From Oehlia diaphana (Eukaryota; Glomeromycota; Glomeromycetes; Glomerales; Glomeraceae): a DNA stretch of 14,989 bases. The notes under the pieces are model-generated. The model saw only the letters and a program-made list of their open reading frames with translations, was not told the origin of the DNA and made no database searches. A program made the translations under genes and the position numbers. Shown here in pieces: positions 1 through 9,352 of the stretch. Numbering within the stretch: position 1 is the first letter of the stretch; each line of letters begins with the position of its first letter. The DNA is taken from NCBI GenBank assembly GCA_003833135.1, contig QZLH01002084.1, forward strand, positions 3,062-18,050. Direction: 5' to 3'.

Positions 1-1216
1 AAAAATACGCTTATATTATGATTTTAAAGTTTCTATTAATCTTTCTTTATAAAAAATTAATCTAATTAAAATTACACTGAATCACGTGATTTGCCCCCGC
101 TTTAGACGACCTCCAAAAAAAGGGAGATGTGACATATCGCAGGCGTGAAGAAAAACATATTCCTATTAAATTTATAAAAGATATACGAATTTGGTTATCA
201 TGTGACTTTATTTTAGGATTCTAAAGAAATTTTAAGATGAATCTCTAATCTTTTCTTGACAGTATTTACAAGTGGCGTCGATTGGTCATATTTGGCCTTT
301 CTTCGAAAGAAAAATACGGGCTTCTTTTTTTTAATTTAGTCGTTTGTTATAAGTAGACATTAGTTTGTTTTTAGTCCTTCTAACTTTTTTCTTTCTTTTT
401 TGTTTCTTTTAACTAGTTACTCGGTGGGTTTTATTAAGGTTACCATTTGATTAACTAGCGTAGTTCTACTTTATCAAATAATTTGATCGAAGAGTGAAGT
501 CCCGTAGAGGATGAGGAACGAAGATCTAACCACACATATCAGATTTTAGTAGTTTTTATTAACTTTCTTTCTTCTTTTATTTGTATTAGTCTTGGTTTTA
601 CTACTCTTTTAGTAATAAAATAAATAAATAAAAATCTAATCTTTTCTTTATTATGCTTACTGTATTTAACAATAAAACTAGTCTTAACGAAAATCTATCA
701 TTATATTTATTGAGAACAAAAGGAAACTAGAATTTTCGTCAAAAAGTAAATACAATATACTTTAATGTCAGATGCCAATTCTTGATTGACATGTCACACG
801 TATTATGTGGCAAAATTACCGCCCATTTGTGATACCTTATAGACTAAGGCATCGTGTTTAATAAACTTTTCTTCATTTGTAATGATGAATAATGAATAAA
901 AGAATATTATTAATTATCCCAGCAACATTGCATTTTATTACTATCCCAAAAGTTGGTATATATTATTGTTGTGACTTTTTCTTTTAAGTGTTGTGATCCG
1001 GATAATCCACTTTATCTGCTTTGAATTTAAAGAATGAAAATCGTTATTTATTGATTAATACAACAACTTTTACGCATTTGTCGCTATTGATACACGTAAT
1101 TGTATATTATACAAACCCGCAAAGTCAAATTTTTACAAAATAAATAGTAATAAAATTAATTAACGTATAATATACGAATAATCTAATTTGCACATTTCTA
1201 ATTTACTAATACTACA
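1..1216. other. AT-rich intergenic region, no gene recognised
   Basis: I see no convincing reading frame, tRNA or rRNA here. Three sites are visible. A perfect 10-bp palindrome ATCACGTGAT at 81-90 contains the CACGTG E-box bound by bHLH factors. A TATA-like TTATAAG lies at about 347-353, followed by a pyrimidine-rich stretch. A 12-codon frame starts with the ATG at 511 and is too short to call. The slightly GC-richer patch at 490-540 could be an untranslated exon or a small RNA, but nothing in it matches an RNA class I know. Confidence 0.5.
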
Positions 1217-1995
1217 TCATATGATTAACTGATATTTGACTAACAGCAGTTGGCTCTTCTTTAGGAATTTGTTTAATAGTTTAATAAACCATCTATAGTA
1301 AATTACATCGATTATAATCAAAACGTAAGTAACAATGTTTGTCCAAATAAAAGCACGTTCAATTGTTGGAGTTTTAAGAATAATCATAACGAGTGCGGGG
1401 TTTCAATAATAAAAACCAACTCCCAAAGAGCCGTCGAAATCCTATATCTGCGTTGAAACACGGCGTAATTATTACAATTTCTTTCCCAATGTTTATTAAT
1501 ATCATTTGTATTTTTTTTTTTTGAGATAAACCAAAGGATTCTCCAGTTAGCATATCTTTAGCAAAATAGTATGACATCAGTTGCATTTGGAAGGAACCAA
1601 TCTTGATTGAAATCAAAGTAATAAGGAATGCCAAACCGATAGTACCCGTAGATGCCAGTTCTCGAAATAATTGAATTCGAGCATCGTTTGTTATTGATAA
1701 CACTATACCATAAATGATAAAACAGACGACTAACATTGTTCCTAAAATTTCAACACGCCTTTCACGTATAAGTCCATAAATGACAACAAGAAGCGGTGGA
1801 AAACCTGACACAACAAGTGCCAAAACTTCTGACATAAATTCTTTTAAGAATATAATAGAGGACAAGTGGTAAAATTAACTCAAAGAATAACATCTAAGTA
1901 TAATTAATAATTTTTCTTTTTTTAGTCAATTTTACTTTTTGATCTGGTGATGGTGTTGTAGGAGATTGACCATTTTCATCTATTACACTTGACAT
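1217..1995 (-). pseudogene. Broken gene for a multi-pass membrane protein
   Basis: Coding signal runs along the minus strand but jumps between frames. It opens at the ATG at 1995 (MSSVIDENGQSPTTPSP), continues as a lysine-rich stretch (KLTKK, EKLLIILR), then MLFFELILPLVLYYILK, and reaches the longest open stretch, containing MSEVLALVVSGFPPLLVV and ELASTGTIGLAFLITL. Near 1500 it moves to another frame (NDINKHWERN, ISTALW), and near 1390 to a third (TPTIERAFIWTNIVTYVL), ending at the TGA at 1219-1217. Joined in order these give an N-terminal hydrophilic tail and about five or six hydrophobic segments. The layout resembles the VC0807-like family of small fungal membrane proteins of unknown function; I recall that resemblance and have not searched it. 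At least two frame changes sit at A/T homopolymers (about 1511-1522 and 1917-1923), so sequencing error could explain part of the damage. No function can be given. Confidence 0.6.
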
Positions 1996-2184
1996 TTTGC
2001 TTCCCTTTTTCCTTTTTTTTTAATAAAGGGATTTAAAAAGTATGATTAATTTATTATAAAAGCTTATAATTTTCTGCTTCTTTTCAAAAAACTTTGTTCA
2101 GAATATTTATAGATTTTAGATTTAACGAATTCAATTATTTTCATTGTTTAAAGATACCATTGTTAAATAATGTATTACATACAA

Positions 2185-2207
2185 ATGTATGCATGTATGT
2201 ATGTATA
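2185..2207. repeat. ATGT microsatellite
   Basis: A short run of about five ATGT-like tetranucleotides, interrupted once by GCATG. It is preceded by ACATAC, which can pair with part of the run. It is a simple-sequence repeat with no evident role. Confidence 0.7.
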
Positions 2208-3094
2208 GGAATTTAAAGTGAAAATTTAATTTTTTTAATAAAGAATTATTAGTAAATGTTATAAAGGTTAGATCGAAGCGTTCTTTAAATAGATTTTCTG
2301 TAACACATCATAAAGGCATAAACAATCAACTTTCACTTATCATTGAGTTATTCTAGAAACAAAAAAAAACTTTAACCTACCTATAAAAATTTTTTGTTAC
2401 GAAAAGTTTTTATAAGAATAAATAATCATCATTGAAAGTCTTTGAAAAAATCATTAAACAATGAAATTCGCGTTCCCCATCGTGGAATAAAGGTAGGCGC
2501 AAACTTTATCGACGTAATTGCCGTAAAAAAGTTATGTCAATAACGTCACTGCAGGATGCTCACATAAAAATTTTATAAAATTTATATAATATCGAGCTAC
2601 GTTACGAGTTACAACCTTTCATTGACTTAATGAGTGATATTGCACCCTTATTGTGGAAAACATTCTTGCAAGAGAAAATAAAAAAAATTAAAAAATTTAC
2701 TTAGAAAAGAATTGCTCACTAAACTAGTTATATTAAATAATTAATTTCTTTTTTTGCCATTATAAAATGATTATTGAATAGTTTTCACGAAATATGAATC
2801 TAGTGTAAGATATCAGTTATACCAATTAACCAGTAACACAACATTAGATTCAAAGTACTGATATTTGTTCATTCGTAGCATATTGACATTCGCTTCATTA
2901 AAACCCTCTGAGATCGATTTTTATGACCAGCAGAGTCAATTTAATTAATATTTAATAATAATAAGCAATTTAAAATCTCTTACACTATGTTTTTCTGATG
3001 AAAGTAAATTTCACGCCTGTATTGATAACCCTATGAACTTTTTTCGATAACAATGAGCAGTGATCTACGATGTCACAGCTTATAATAAATTCTT

Positions 3095-3202
3095 TATCAT
3101 CATTTATAGAAATTCACATATATCCAATAATGTAAAAAAAAAATTTTGTATCGTCATTCATAGAAATTCACATATATCCAATAATGTAAAAAAAAAAAAT
3201 AT
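3095..3202. repeat. Two-copy 54-bp tandem duplication
   Basis: Two adjacent copies, 3095-3148 and 3149-3202, share the core TAGAAATTCACATATATCC followed by AATAATGT and an A-run of nine to twelve bases. The copies differ at a few positions near their starts and in A-run length. The period is a multiple of three, so a 61-codon frame (from 3060) runs through both and gives a repeated HISNNVKKK peptide. The low complexity and lack of context argue that this frame is not a gene. Confidence 0.85.
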
Positions 3203-3416
3203 TTTTCAGAACTGCTTAAAATACCTTTTGAGCATGTTATTATAACAGAGTACAATATATAGTACTATACTTGCCATATTATATATTCACCCGGTATCTC
3301 ACAAAATGTTCACGGGTATTAATCACTTTATAAATTGTAAAAGATCTAAAGTACTTTACGTAATGCTCGACGGTAAGTAAAGTTGATCTAACAAAGTTGC
3401 ATTTTGTCATAATGGT

Positions 3417-3545
3417 GTAGTTAGCCGAAAAATAATCAGCCGCAACGTGATCCGGACCCGGCTCAGACGTAGATCATCGGGGATTTTCTGCGATTAAACC
3501 GGGGTCCCGGATGATCATGAATTGGCTTTATCATTTTGCCAATCA
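3417..3545. promoter_or_regulatory. GC-rich island with inverted repeats, possible promoter
   Basis: This patch is markedly richer in G and C than its surroundings. It holds CCGGGGTCCCGG (3499-3510), a palindrome of two 5-bp arms around GT, and an upstream near-inverted copy ATCCGGACCCGG (3450-3461). GATCATC at 3472-3478 and GATGATC at 3510-3516 form another inverted pair. A TATAAA box follows at 3571-3576. The arrangement looks like a plus-strand promoter, but no reading frame follows before nitrate reductase on the other strand. It could drive a non-coding RNA, be left from a lost gene, or be a solo long terminal repeat; I could not find repeat ends. Confidence 0.35.
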
Positions 3546-3570
3546 TTTTTCTAGAATAACGTGATCGCCA

Positions 3571-3576
3571 TATAAA
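3571..3576 (+). promoter_or_regulatory. TATA box without a visible gene
   Basis: TATAAA about 60 bp after the GC-rich island. The sequence 25-40 bp downstream (around 3600-3615) would be the start region. The first ATG after it (3627) is followed directly by TAA, so no protein is indicated. Confidence 0.3.
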
Positions 3577-4033
3577 TGCTCAAAGATTTTGTCTATTGCT
3601 CAAAAGAATACTGTACCAGTAAGAATATGTAAGTTTTTTTATCGTTGATTTTTGCTATTGTAAATGATGATAATGGATATCATATGATTTTATTTGATGG
3701 TAAAATAATAGAATGGATTTAAAATGGATTTATTGTTTGAATAAAATAATTTTTACAATATACAGTAAATAATGATATAACGATTTAACAAAAAGAAAAA
3801 GAAAAAAAAAAATAATAATAAATAATTTCAATTTTATAAAAATGCGCCCCTTCATGGTCTCTTTCATAATATGTATAACATAGCCTCCCATTTCATTTTT
3901 TTTTTTTTTTTCCCTAGAAAATGCAATTATAAATATATGTGAAAAAAAAATACTATAATGCTATAACAGATAATGTAATATATAAATACTAATATACAAT
4001 GATATTTAGCATAAGTTTTTAAAATTCTTAACG

Positions 4034-6906
4034 TTAAAACTTAATAATTTCATCGTTGGCGAATCCTACTTTTTCTAGATTTGGAATACAAGATTCTAAC
4101 ATAGGTGGAGGTCCACATAATAATACAATATTACGTGATAGAGGTGATGAAGGTGAAATCTTTTTTCGAATAATTTCTTCTGTAACGTATCCAGTTCCAA
4201 ATTCCCAATTATTTGAGGGTCTACTTAACACGTAATAAATTTTAAACCGTGGATTACGTTTAACAAGTTCATCTAACTCATTTCGTAATAAAATATCTTT
4301 TTCGGTTCGATTCGCGTATATTAAAGATAATTCAGTAGGATCATCAGGATCACTTAGAACTGATTGAATTATTTGGTACATCGGAGTTATACCACTACCA
4401 CCTGCTATCATTCCTATTTGCTTGCAATTTTTGTTATTTGATGCTCCGCTCTTGGTTCGATATTGACCACGACCAATATAGTTAAAAGATCCAATTGGTC
4501 CTTTTATATCTATTTTATCACCAACATTTAGTGATTCAAGATATTGTGACATAATTCCTCCATCAGGAAACTGGGGATTTTCATTCTTAAAGTATACTTT
4601 TATTAAAAGATCGAAGTAACCTGGTGGATCATGTGAAGTTGTGACCGGTGTATACGCACGAATAACTGCTTGATTATTTATCGAAGCCCGAATGAAAATA
4701 TGATTTCCAACTGGAAGACCAAGTGAATGTTTATTTGATTGAAGGGCAAAACGGAATATACGAGTATTATGATTTATAATTTTCTTTTCTATAAACGGGC
4801 ACGATAACCACGCCTTAAGATTTAACGCTATAAGTGAATCTTCATTAGTCGTTATTGATTTTGGTATTGTGGTTGTTGATGATGTTGATGTTACAGTAGA
4901 ATCTTCTGTTAAATCACCAATATAATAATCGGTCAACATATTCTTTGCCTTAATAGAATGAATGGCGTTAAATTCATCTGTACAATCAGTTCCAGCATTA
5001 ATTAAAATACTATCAGCACCTATAAAAAAAAATTTATAAATAATTAAAAAAAAAATTTCGTTTTTCAAAGGAAAAAAAAAAAAAAAATTTTTTTAATATG
5101 TTACCTCCAGGATGATCATTAAGGAATTTCGTGCAATCATAAACTTTCTTTTCGATAACGATCCAACAATCTTCTTCACTGTTATGTTTTTCCACTTGTT
5201 TCATTGTAAAGGTACCTCTTGAAGTTTTATTTATTGTTAAAACTGGTGGTTTTTTGATAGTATCGTTTGTTACAGAAGCTGGTTGTTCTTGTTTAACCAT
5301 CCAACCGCCAGGATTACTACCAGCTTGAGTTGGATGTTCGAATCTTAATGCGACTTCCTTTCCGCTAGTTACAGTATTAATTTTCACTTTAAAATGACAG
5401 TTGTTCATCATTCCCGTTAGATTCCAAGTAGGATTTTCAGGTTGTGTATTATTTGACTCATCCCAAGCTCTTACTCTAATTTCGGAACATCCAATGAAAG
5501 AATATAAAGGAACATTTAATGACCAAAAACACCAACACCAATATCGACGAATTGATTTGTTTGGTCGTTTCAAAACATCAGGATGACTGATTTCTGGATG
5601 ATCCAAATTTGTAAGTAACCAAGTTTTTCCATCATCCAGACTAATTTCTACACGATTAACTTTACGACCACCTCCAGTATAAGCATAACCTTTAAGAGTA
5701 TATTCATTAACACTAACGAAACTTGAAATAGGAATACGTTCATCATGCGCTGGAGAAGATATTGCAGAATTAATATTTAAATCATAAATAATATATTCAG
5801 GATTATACCACCATCCTTCTTTATTAGCACGTTCAGAATCAACATTTGGTGGGAAAAGACGATTATCATAATAATGATAATAACTGTCTGATTCTTTATT
5901 TGAAACAGTTATCTTTGAGAGCCATTTAACCATACGACCACCAATAACTCCAGGAATAATTATACGTAATGGGTAACCATGATCAGGTGATAACATTTCA
6001 CCATTCATTTTATAGGCCAAGATAACATCCCGAGAATCATCCATTGACCAATCTAAAGTTATACTTGTACCGTAATAACCATTTGGTAATTTATCTTCCC
6101 CAGAAAAACAAACATGACGAGGTTCCTCATAATCAATATCAAGACTACATCCAGCCAATTTTAAAATGTATCGTAATGGAACACCTCTCCAAACTGAGGT
6201 GCTTATTGCACTAGGACCCCAATTAAATCCAACCGTTTGTTTAATCATATTCTGTTCCTTACGACGATTTCCTGCACAAACTAGAGTTACGGGAAATTCT
6301 CGATATGGCATTTTTATAATATCATCCATCGATAAATTTAAGGTTTTTGGTACGAGTCTAATAAAAAAGAAAAGAAAATGTTACACAAAATGATGACGTT
6401 GTGTATGATGTGATCATATCAATGTACGAAATTCAAGTCAAGCGCAATGCGCAACAAATAATCATATGCAATTTGCGCAAAAATAAATTTAATTTCACTG
6501 GATCTTATTAAGATACTTACCCATCAACAACTAATCGGTGTGTATCCCAACTAAGATTTGGAACAGGACCATGATTTCTCACATAATGTAAAGAATTAGA
6601 CGTTGTAAAACCTTGTTCCATTAATAATGGTAAAGGTGGTTCACTATTAAAAGGATGTTTTCCTGTCAATCGTATGAGTTCAGGATGTCTTGGAATCCAT
6701 TTATCAGGAGTATTAATATCACGAGGATCTATGGTAATGTTCACATCTTTTGATTGTAAATCTTTTGTTTTTTGTTCTTCGATTAAAGGGGTTTGTTGAT
6801 TTTGTCGATTTTGTTGTTGCTGCTGTTGTTGATTTGGTAAAATTATTGAAAATATTTTTTCTTTTGAAAAGGTTTCTATTATTGGTTGACGATCAACAAA
6901 AGCCAT
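4034..6906 (-). CDS. niaD: Nitrate reductase (NAD(P)H), three exons, complete
   Basis: Reduces nitrate to nitrite in the cytosol, the first and usually rate-limiting step of nitrate assimilation, passing electrons from NAD(P)H through FAD and heme to a molybdenum cofactor. Exons are 6906-6521, 6357-5105 and 5019-4034; together they give 2625 nt and 874 residues, normal for fungal enzymes. The N-terminal tail of about 65 residues includes seven glutamines (26-32). The molybdenum domain runs to about 325 and carries the likely Mo-ligand Cys156 in [19 protein letters not shown] (185-190) and [10 protein letters not shown]. The Mo-cofactor dimerisation domain spans about 328-484. A cytochrome b5 domain (about 510-585) has heme ligands His544 (HPGG) and His567. 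The reductase part has RAYTP (667-671, FAD), GGSGITP (753-759) and CGPPPM (848-853, nucleotide). All key motifs are present, so the protein should be active. I cannot tell NADH from NADPH preference. The gene is divergent to the nitrate transporter. Confidence 0.95.
5020..5104 (-). other. Nitrate reductase intron 2
   Basis: 85-nt intron with donor GTAACA and acceptor TATAG, containing a long A/T homopolymer stretch. It splits the codon of the second glycine (Gly547) in the heme-binding HPGG motif. Splicing restores [16 protein letters not shown], a textbook cytochrome b5 stretch. Confidence 0.93.
6358..6520 (-). other. Nitrate reductase intron 1
   Basis: 163-nt intron with donor GTAAGT (6520-6515) and acceptor TTATTAG (ending at 6358). 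Removing it joins GG to A, making Gly129, and continues directly into [12 protein letters not shown], the expected continuation of the VVDG motif. A cluster of GCGC words lies inside it. Confidence 0.93.
6806..6838 (-). repeat. Polyglutamine-coding triplet repeat in nitrate reductase
   Basis: A run of CAA/CAG codons gives seven glutamines, then NRQNQQ, in the N-terminal tail. The tail lies ahead of the conserved domain and usually varies between species, so length changes here are likely tolerated. Confidence 0.75.
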
Positions 6907-6958
6907 GATTAAAAAAATTGTAGAAAATGTTAAAAACTTTGAGAAATAATTGAGTTGC

Positions 6959-6965
6959 TTTTATA
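6959..6965 (-). promoter_or_regulatory. TATA box of nitrate reductase
   Basis: TATAAAA on the minus strand, 53-59 bp upstream of the ATG at 6906. An AGATAA GATA-factor site lies just beyond it at 6983-6988. The spacing leaves room for a short 5' untranslated region. Confidence 0.5.
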
Positions 6966-8153
6966 TTAATAGTTTTGAAAGAAGATAAAGAGTTTTCCTA
7001 GTTAAGTAATAAGGTACCACGCATGCTTCATATAAACACGCCAAAATTAAATTCTATCTTATCTACTGCACGTCTGTACATATATGTTCATCACTAATTA
7101 AATGTATGACAAGTTTGAATTAAATAAAGAAATTACGCGTTGCAGTTAAACATATTAATTAAGTTCTTAATCCGCGTAAAACAATATTAAAAAACGACGA
7201 TTAATGAATGATAAGAAAATCTCCGGGATAATTATTGGTATAATTATTGGTAATTATTTTGTGTACCCAAAAAAGTTAAATATTATTTAGATAGAAACTT
7301 CCAAGTCAAAAAATCATTTTTATTAATTATAATGAAATATTTGAAGTTCGTATATCATTTTAAAGTAATCATATTAAATATAAATATACAAATCTATTAA
7401 TATATTAGATCGAAGATATATAAAAAATAAAGTACTAATTGAAATTATTTATTGAAAATAATTTTTATTTTATGATAATTTAAATTTATATAAATTTTTA
7501 TAGAATTTTGAACAAAATTTCTTTTATTTTAAAAAATTTCGATCCTTTGAATTATTATTATTATTAAATTTAATGATACTAAAAAATTATGATATATAGA
7601 TAAAGCAATATGTTCTTAAACGGAAATTTTCGGGCAGATATCATTTATTGACATGCGGTAAATTACTATTTTTCTTATCTGAAATTAATTTTTTTTTTTT
7701 TTAAAAACCAATTAGAAAAAAATTAAAATAGTTTTAGGTTCTAATTGTTAATATCGATTGGCATTTTGTTATATGATCGACATTTATTTAATATTTTATT
7801 ATTGGGGTTCGCAAAATTTTTATTATTCCCTTATTAGAATAGTATTTGTTTCAAAATAAGCTTGTTTATTTATTGTTCTAGAATTGAATTTCCAATTGAT
7901 CATTTTTTATTTTCAAAACAAAGAGAGTTGATTTGCATATGATGATTAACCAATTTCAAACTGATAGTCACCTTTTGGCTTTATCTAATCATCAATTTTT
8001 TTTTTCAATGAACCCAATAATTCCCGACGATTTTTCAGTTACAATTTTTCTAAAAAAAAAAATATTTGATTGTGATTGGTTAATTTAAATAACGTTTACC
8101 GAAGATATAATCGGATTAGATAAGAATGTCAAACTTCGTAAGCACCAAAATAT

Positions 8154-8342
8154 TTATGGTTTCCTTTCTTTCAACTCTTCTATCTTGTTGCCTTTTTTAG
8201 TAATGCATATTTTATCATTAAAAAATTTTTGAAAGATAAGCCCCGTTATCGGAGGTGATAGTTTCCGATTAAGGATAATGTGGTAACATGTTGCACAAAA
8301 TTCTTTCATATCTTTTTGAACCTGATAAAACAGAAAAAACAT
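8154..8342 (-). CDS. Short open frame, possible coding remnant
   Basis: A 62-codon frame that I do not recognise. It includes EFCATCYHIILNRKL and SPPITGLIFQKFF, with a CxxC pair, and ends in a basic, glutamate-rich tail (GNKIEELKERKP). Base composition is less AT-biased than the flanks and codon use looks plausible. TTTTATCAG just before VQKDMKEF could be a splice acceptor, so the frame may be one exon of a small gene or a fragment of a lost one. It may equally be chance open sequence. It sits between the two nitrate gene starts. Confidence 0.2.
   Translation of the reverse strand: MFFLFYQVQKDMKEFCATCYHIILNRKLSPPITGLIFQKFFNDKICITKKGNKIEELKERKP
8234..8261. promoter_or_regulatory. Triple GATA-site cluster
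   Basis: AGATAA (8234), TTATCG (8246, CGATAA on the minus strand) and TGATAG (8256) fall within 28 bp of GC-richer sequence. The middle site overlaps CGGAG, giving CTCCGATAAC on the minus strand. The cluster lies inside the minus-strand frame at 8154-8342, so if that frame is coding these matches may be incidental. Confidence 0.35.
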
Positions 8343-8545
8343 GGAAAAAAAAAGAAATAAATGAAAAAAAAAGAAACATGATATTATGATAAGAATGAAA
8401 GATTAGCAAAAAATTACTTTAAATTACTTTACTTTGAATACAGTTTTTTTTTTAAAAAATAGATAAAAGGAAACGTGCTGCTGTAAAAATTTTAATTCTC
8501 TTTCTCTTGTAAAATTTTTATATCCATTTTTTTTTTTGGAATTTT

Positions 8546-8590
8546 TATATATATACATATATATATATATATACACATATACAGTATATA
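8546..8590. repeat. AT dinucleotide microsatellite
   Basis: About 45 bp of mostly alternating TA interrupted by TACA units. It is simple-sequence DNA that can form cruciforms or slip during replication, and no specific role is visible. Confidence 0.75.
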
Positions 8591-9076
8591 CAGTACTTAT
8601 AGAAAAATTTCTTTACTTCTAGAACTTAATTTAATACATATTCCTTTGTGCGTTAAAATTTGTATTGTTTGTTCAATCATTTAAATAAAATATGTGAGAT
8701 ATCTTAAATCTTTTTAATTTTGAATTATGATAAATGAATATTCTTATTATGATAATCTTATAATTTGATGTAAAAAAAAAATCAACTTTGTGGAAAATAT
8801 CGCAGAGTTCCGACAATTTATTATAGTTAAACTAACAATACTTCGGTAAGAAGCCAATGTGTGGCACAGTAAGTAAATGCGCCATATAGTATATGTGATA
8901 AATGTGATAATTCCGTTTTCAAAACTTGATTTGATTTAACTAATTAAAGAATCTTGTGCGTATAATTTTTTCAACCACTAAAATCTTAGATCGGAAGATA
9001 GGAATTATAAAAAAAAAAAAAATTTTTTTTTATGTGGCGAATAACTCGTAAAAAGTTGTATCAAATCAACAAAATA

Positions 9077-9087
9077 AGATAAGATAA
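9077..9087 (+). promoter_or_regulatory. Tandem GATA-factor sites upstream of NRT2
   Basis: AGATAAGATAA contains two overlapping HGATAR sites, 266-276 bp before the NRT2 start. Closely spaced GATA pairs are the arrangement favoured by AreA/NIT2 proteins. This is the best single candidate for nitrogen control of the transporter. Confidence 0.5.
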
Positions 9088-9241
9088 GAGAGGATCTAGA
9101 TTACTCATTAATTTTTATATGCACGTATTATTTAGGAATTTAATAATTATTCATTAATTTTATTATTATTATTTTTTTTTTTTTTTTGTACAACTGAAAG
9201 GACTAAACTAAAATGCATGTAAACTGGAATCTTGAAAACTT

Positions 9242-9248
9242 TATAAAA
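9242..9248 (+). promoter_or_regulatory. TATA box of NRT2
   Basis: TATAAAA about 105 bp before the ATG at 9353. The interval is A-rich and would give a 5' untranslated region of roughly 75-80 nt. Confidence 0.45.
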
Positions 9249-9352
9249 AAGCCTTTATTTTCCTTGTTTTTGAAATCAAGGTCCTTTTAAAAAAATAAAA
9301 AAAAAAAGACTTTCGAAAAAAAACAAAATTGCCATCACTTTAACGTATCATA

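Larger units (their letters stand above)
1996..4033. other. Intergenic region between the broken membrane gene and nitrate reductase
   Basis: About 2 kb without a supported gene. A nine-codon frame begins at 2461 (MKFAFPIVE) after a promoter-like stretch and then stops; it may be the relic of a secreted-protein start or chance. A CRE-like word (AACGTCA) lies near 2540. The tandem duplication, microsatellite and GC-rich island are listed separately. The part nearest 4033 should include the 3' untranslated region of nitrate reductase, but I see no clear polyadenylation signal. Confidence 0.5.
6907..9352. promoter_or_regulatory. Divergent 2.4-kb promoter region of the nitrate genes
   Basis: The region separates the starts of nitrate reductase and NRT2. 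By hand I count about 26 HGATAR matches on either strand, the site of AreA/NIT2-type GATA factors that switch on nitrogen-source genes. Examples are 6983, 7054, 7059, 7209, 7289, 7473, 7598, 7675, 7962, 7981, 8118, 8234, 8246, 8256, 8896, 8905, 9077 and 9082. In DNA this AT-rich I estimate roughly 14 by chance, so enrichment is modest. Two CTCCG words (7221-7225; reverse at 8250-8254) each abut an ATAA half of a GATA site and partly resemble the NirA site CTCCGHGG; neither is a perfect match. Also present are a 12-bp direct repeat ATAATTATTGGT twice (7228-7251) and inverted CCAAT words (7945, 8075). Confidence 0.55.

Noticed and set aside
490..540. Possible small RNA gene
   Set aside because: The patch is mildly GC-rich but shows no tRNA boxes, snoRNA boxes or spliceosomal RNA sequence.
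2461..2490. Nine-codon frame MKFAFPIVE as a gene start
   Set aside because: It stops after nine codons and no splice donor precedes the stop.
3060..3245. 61-codon frame with a repeated HISNNVKKK peptide
   Set aside because: It reflects the 54-bp tandem duplication; low complexity and no start or promoter context.
5401..5586. Plus-strand frame inside nitrate reductase
   Set aside because: It is a shadow of the well-supported minus-strand exon 2.
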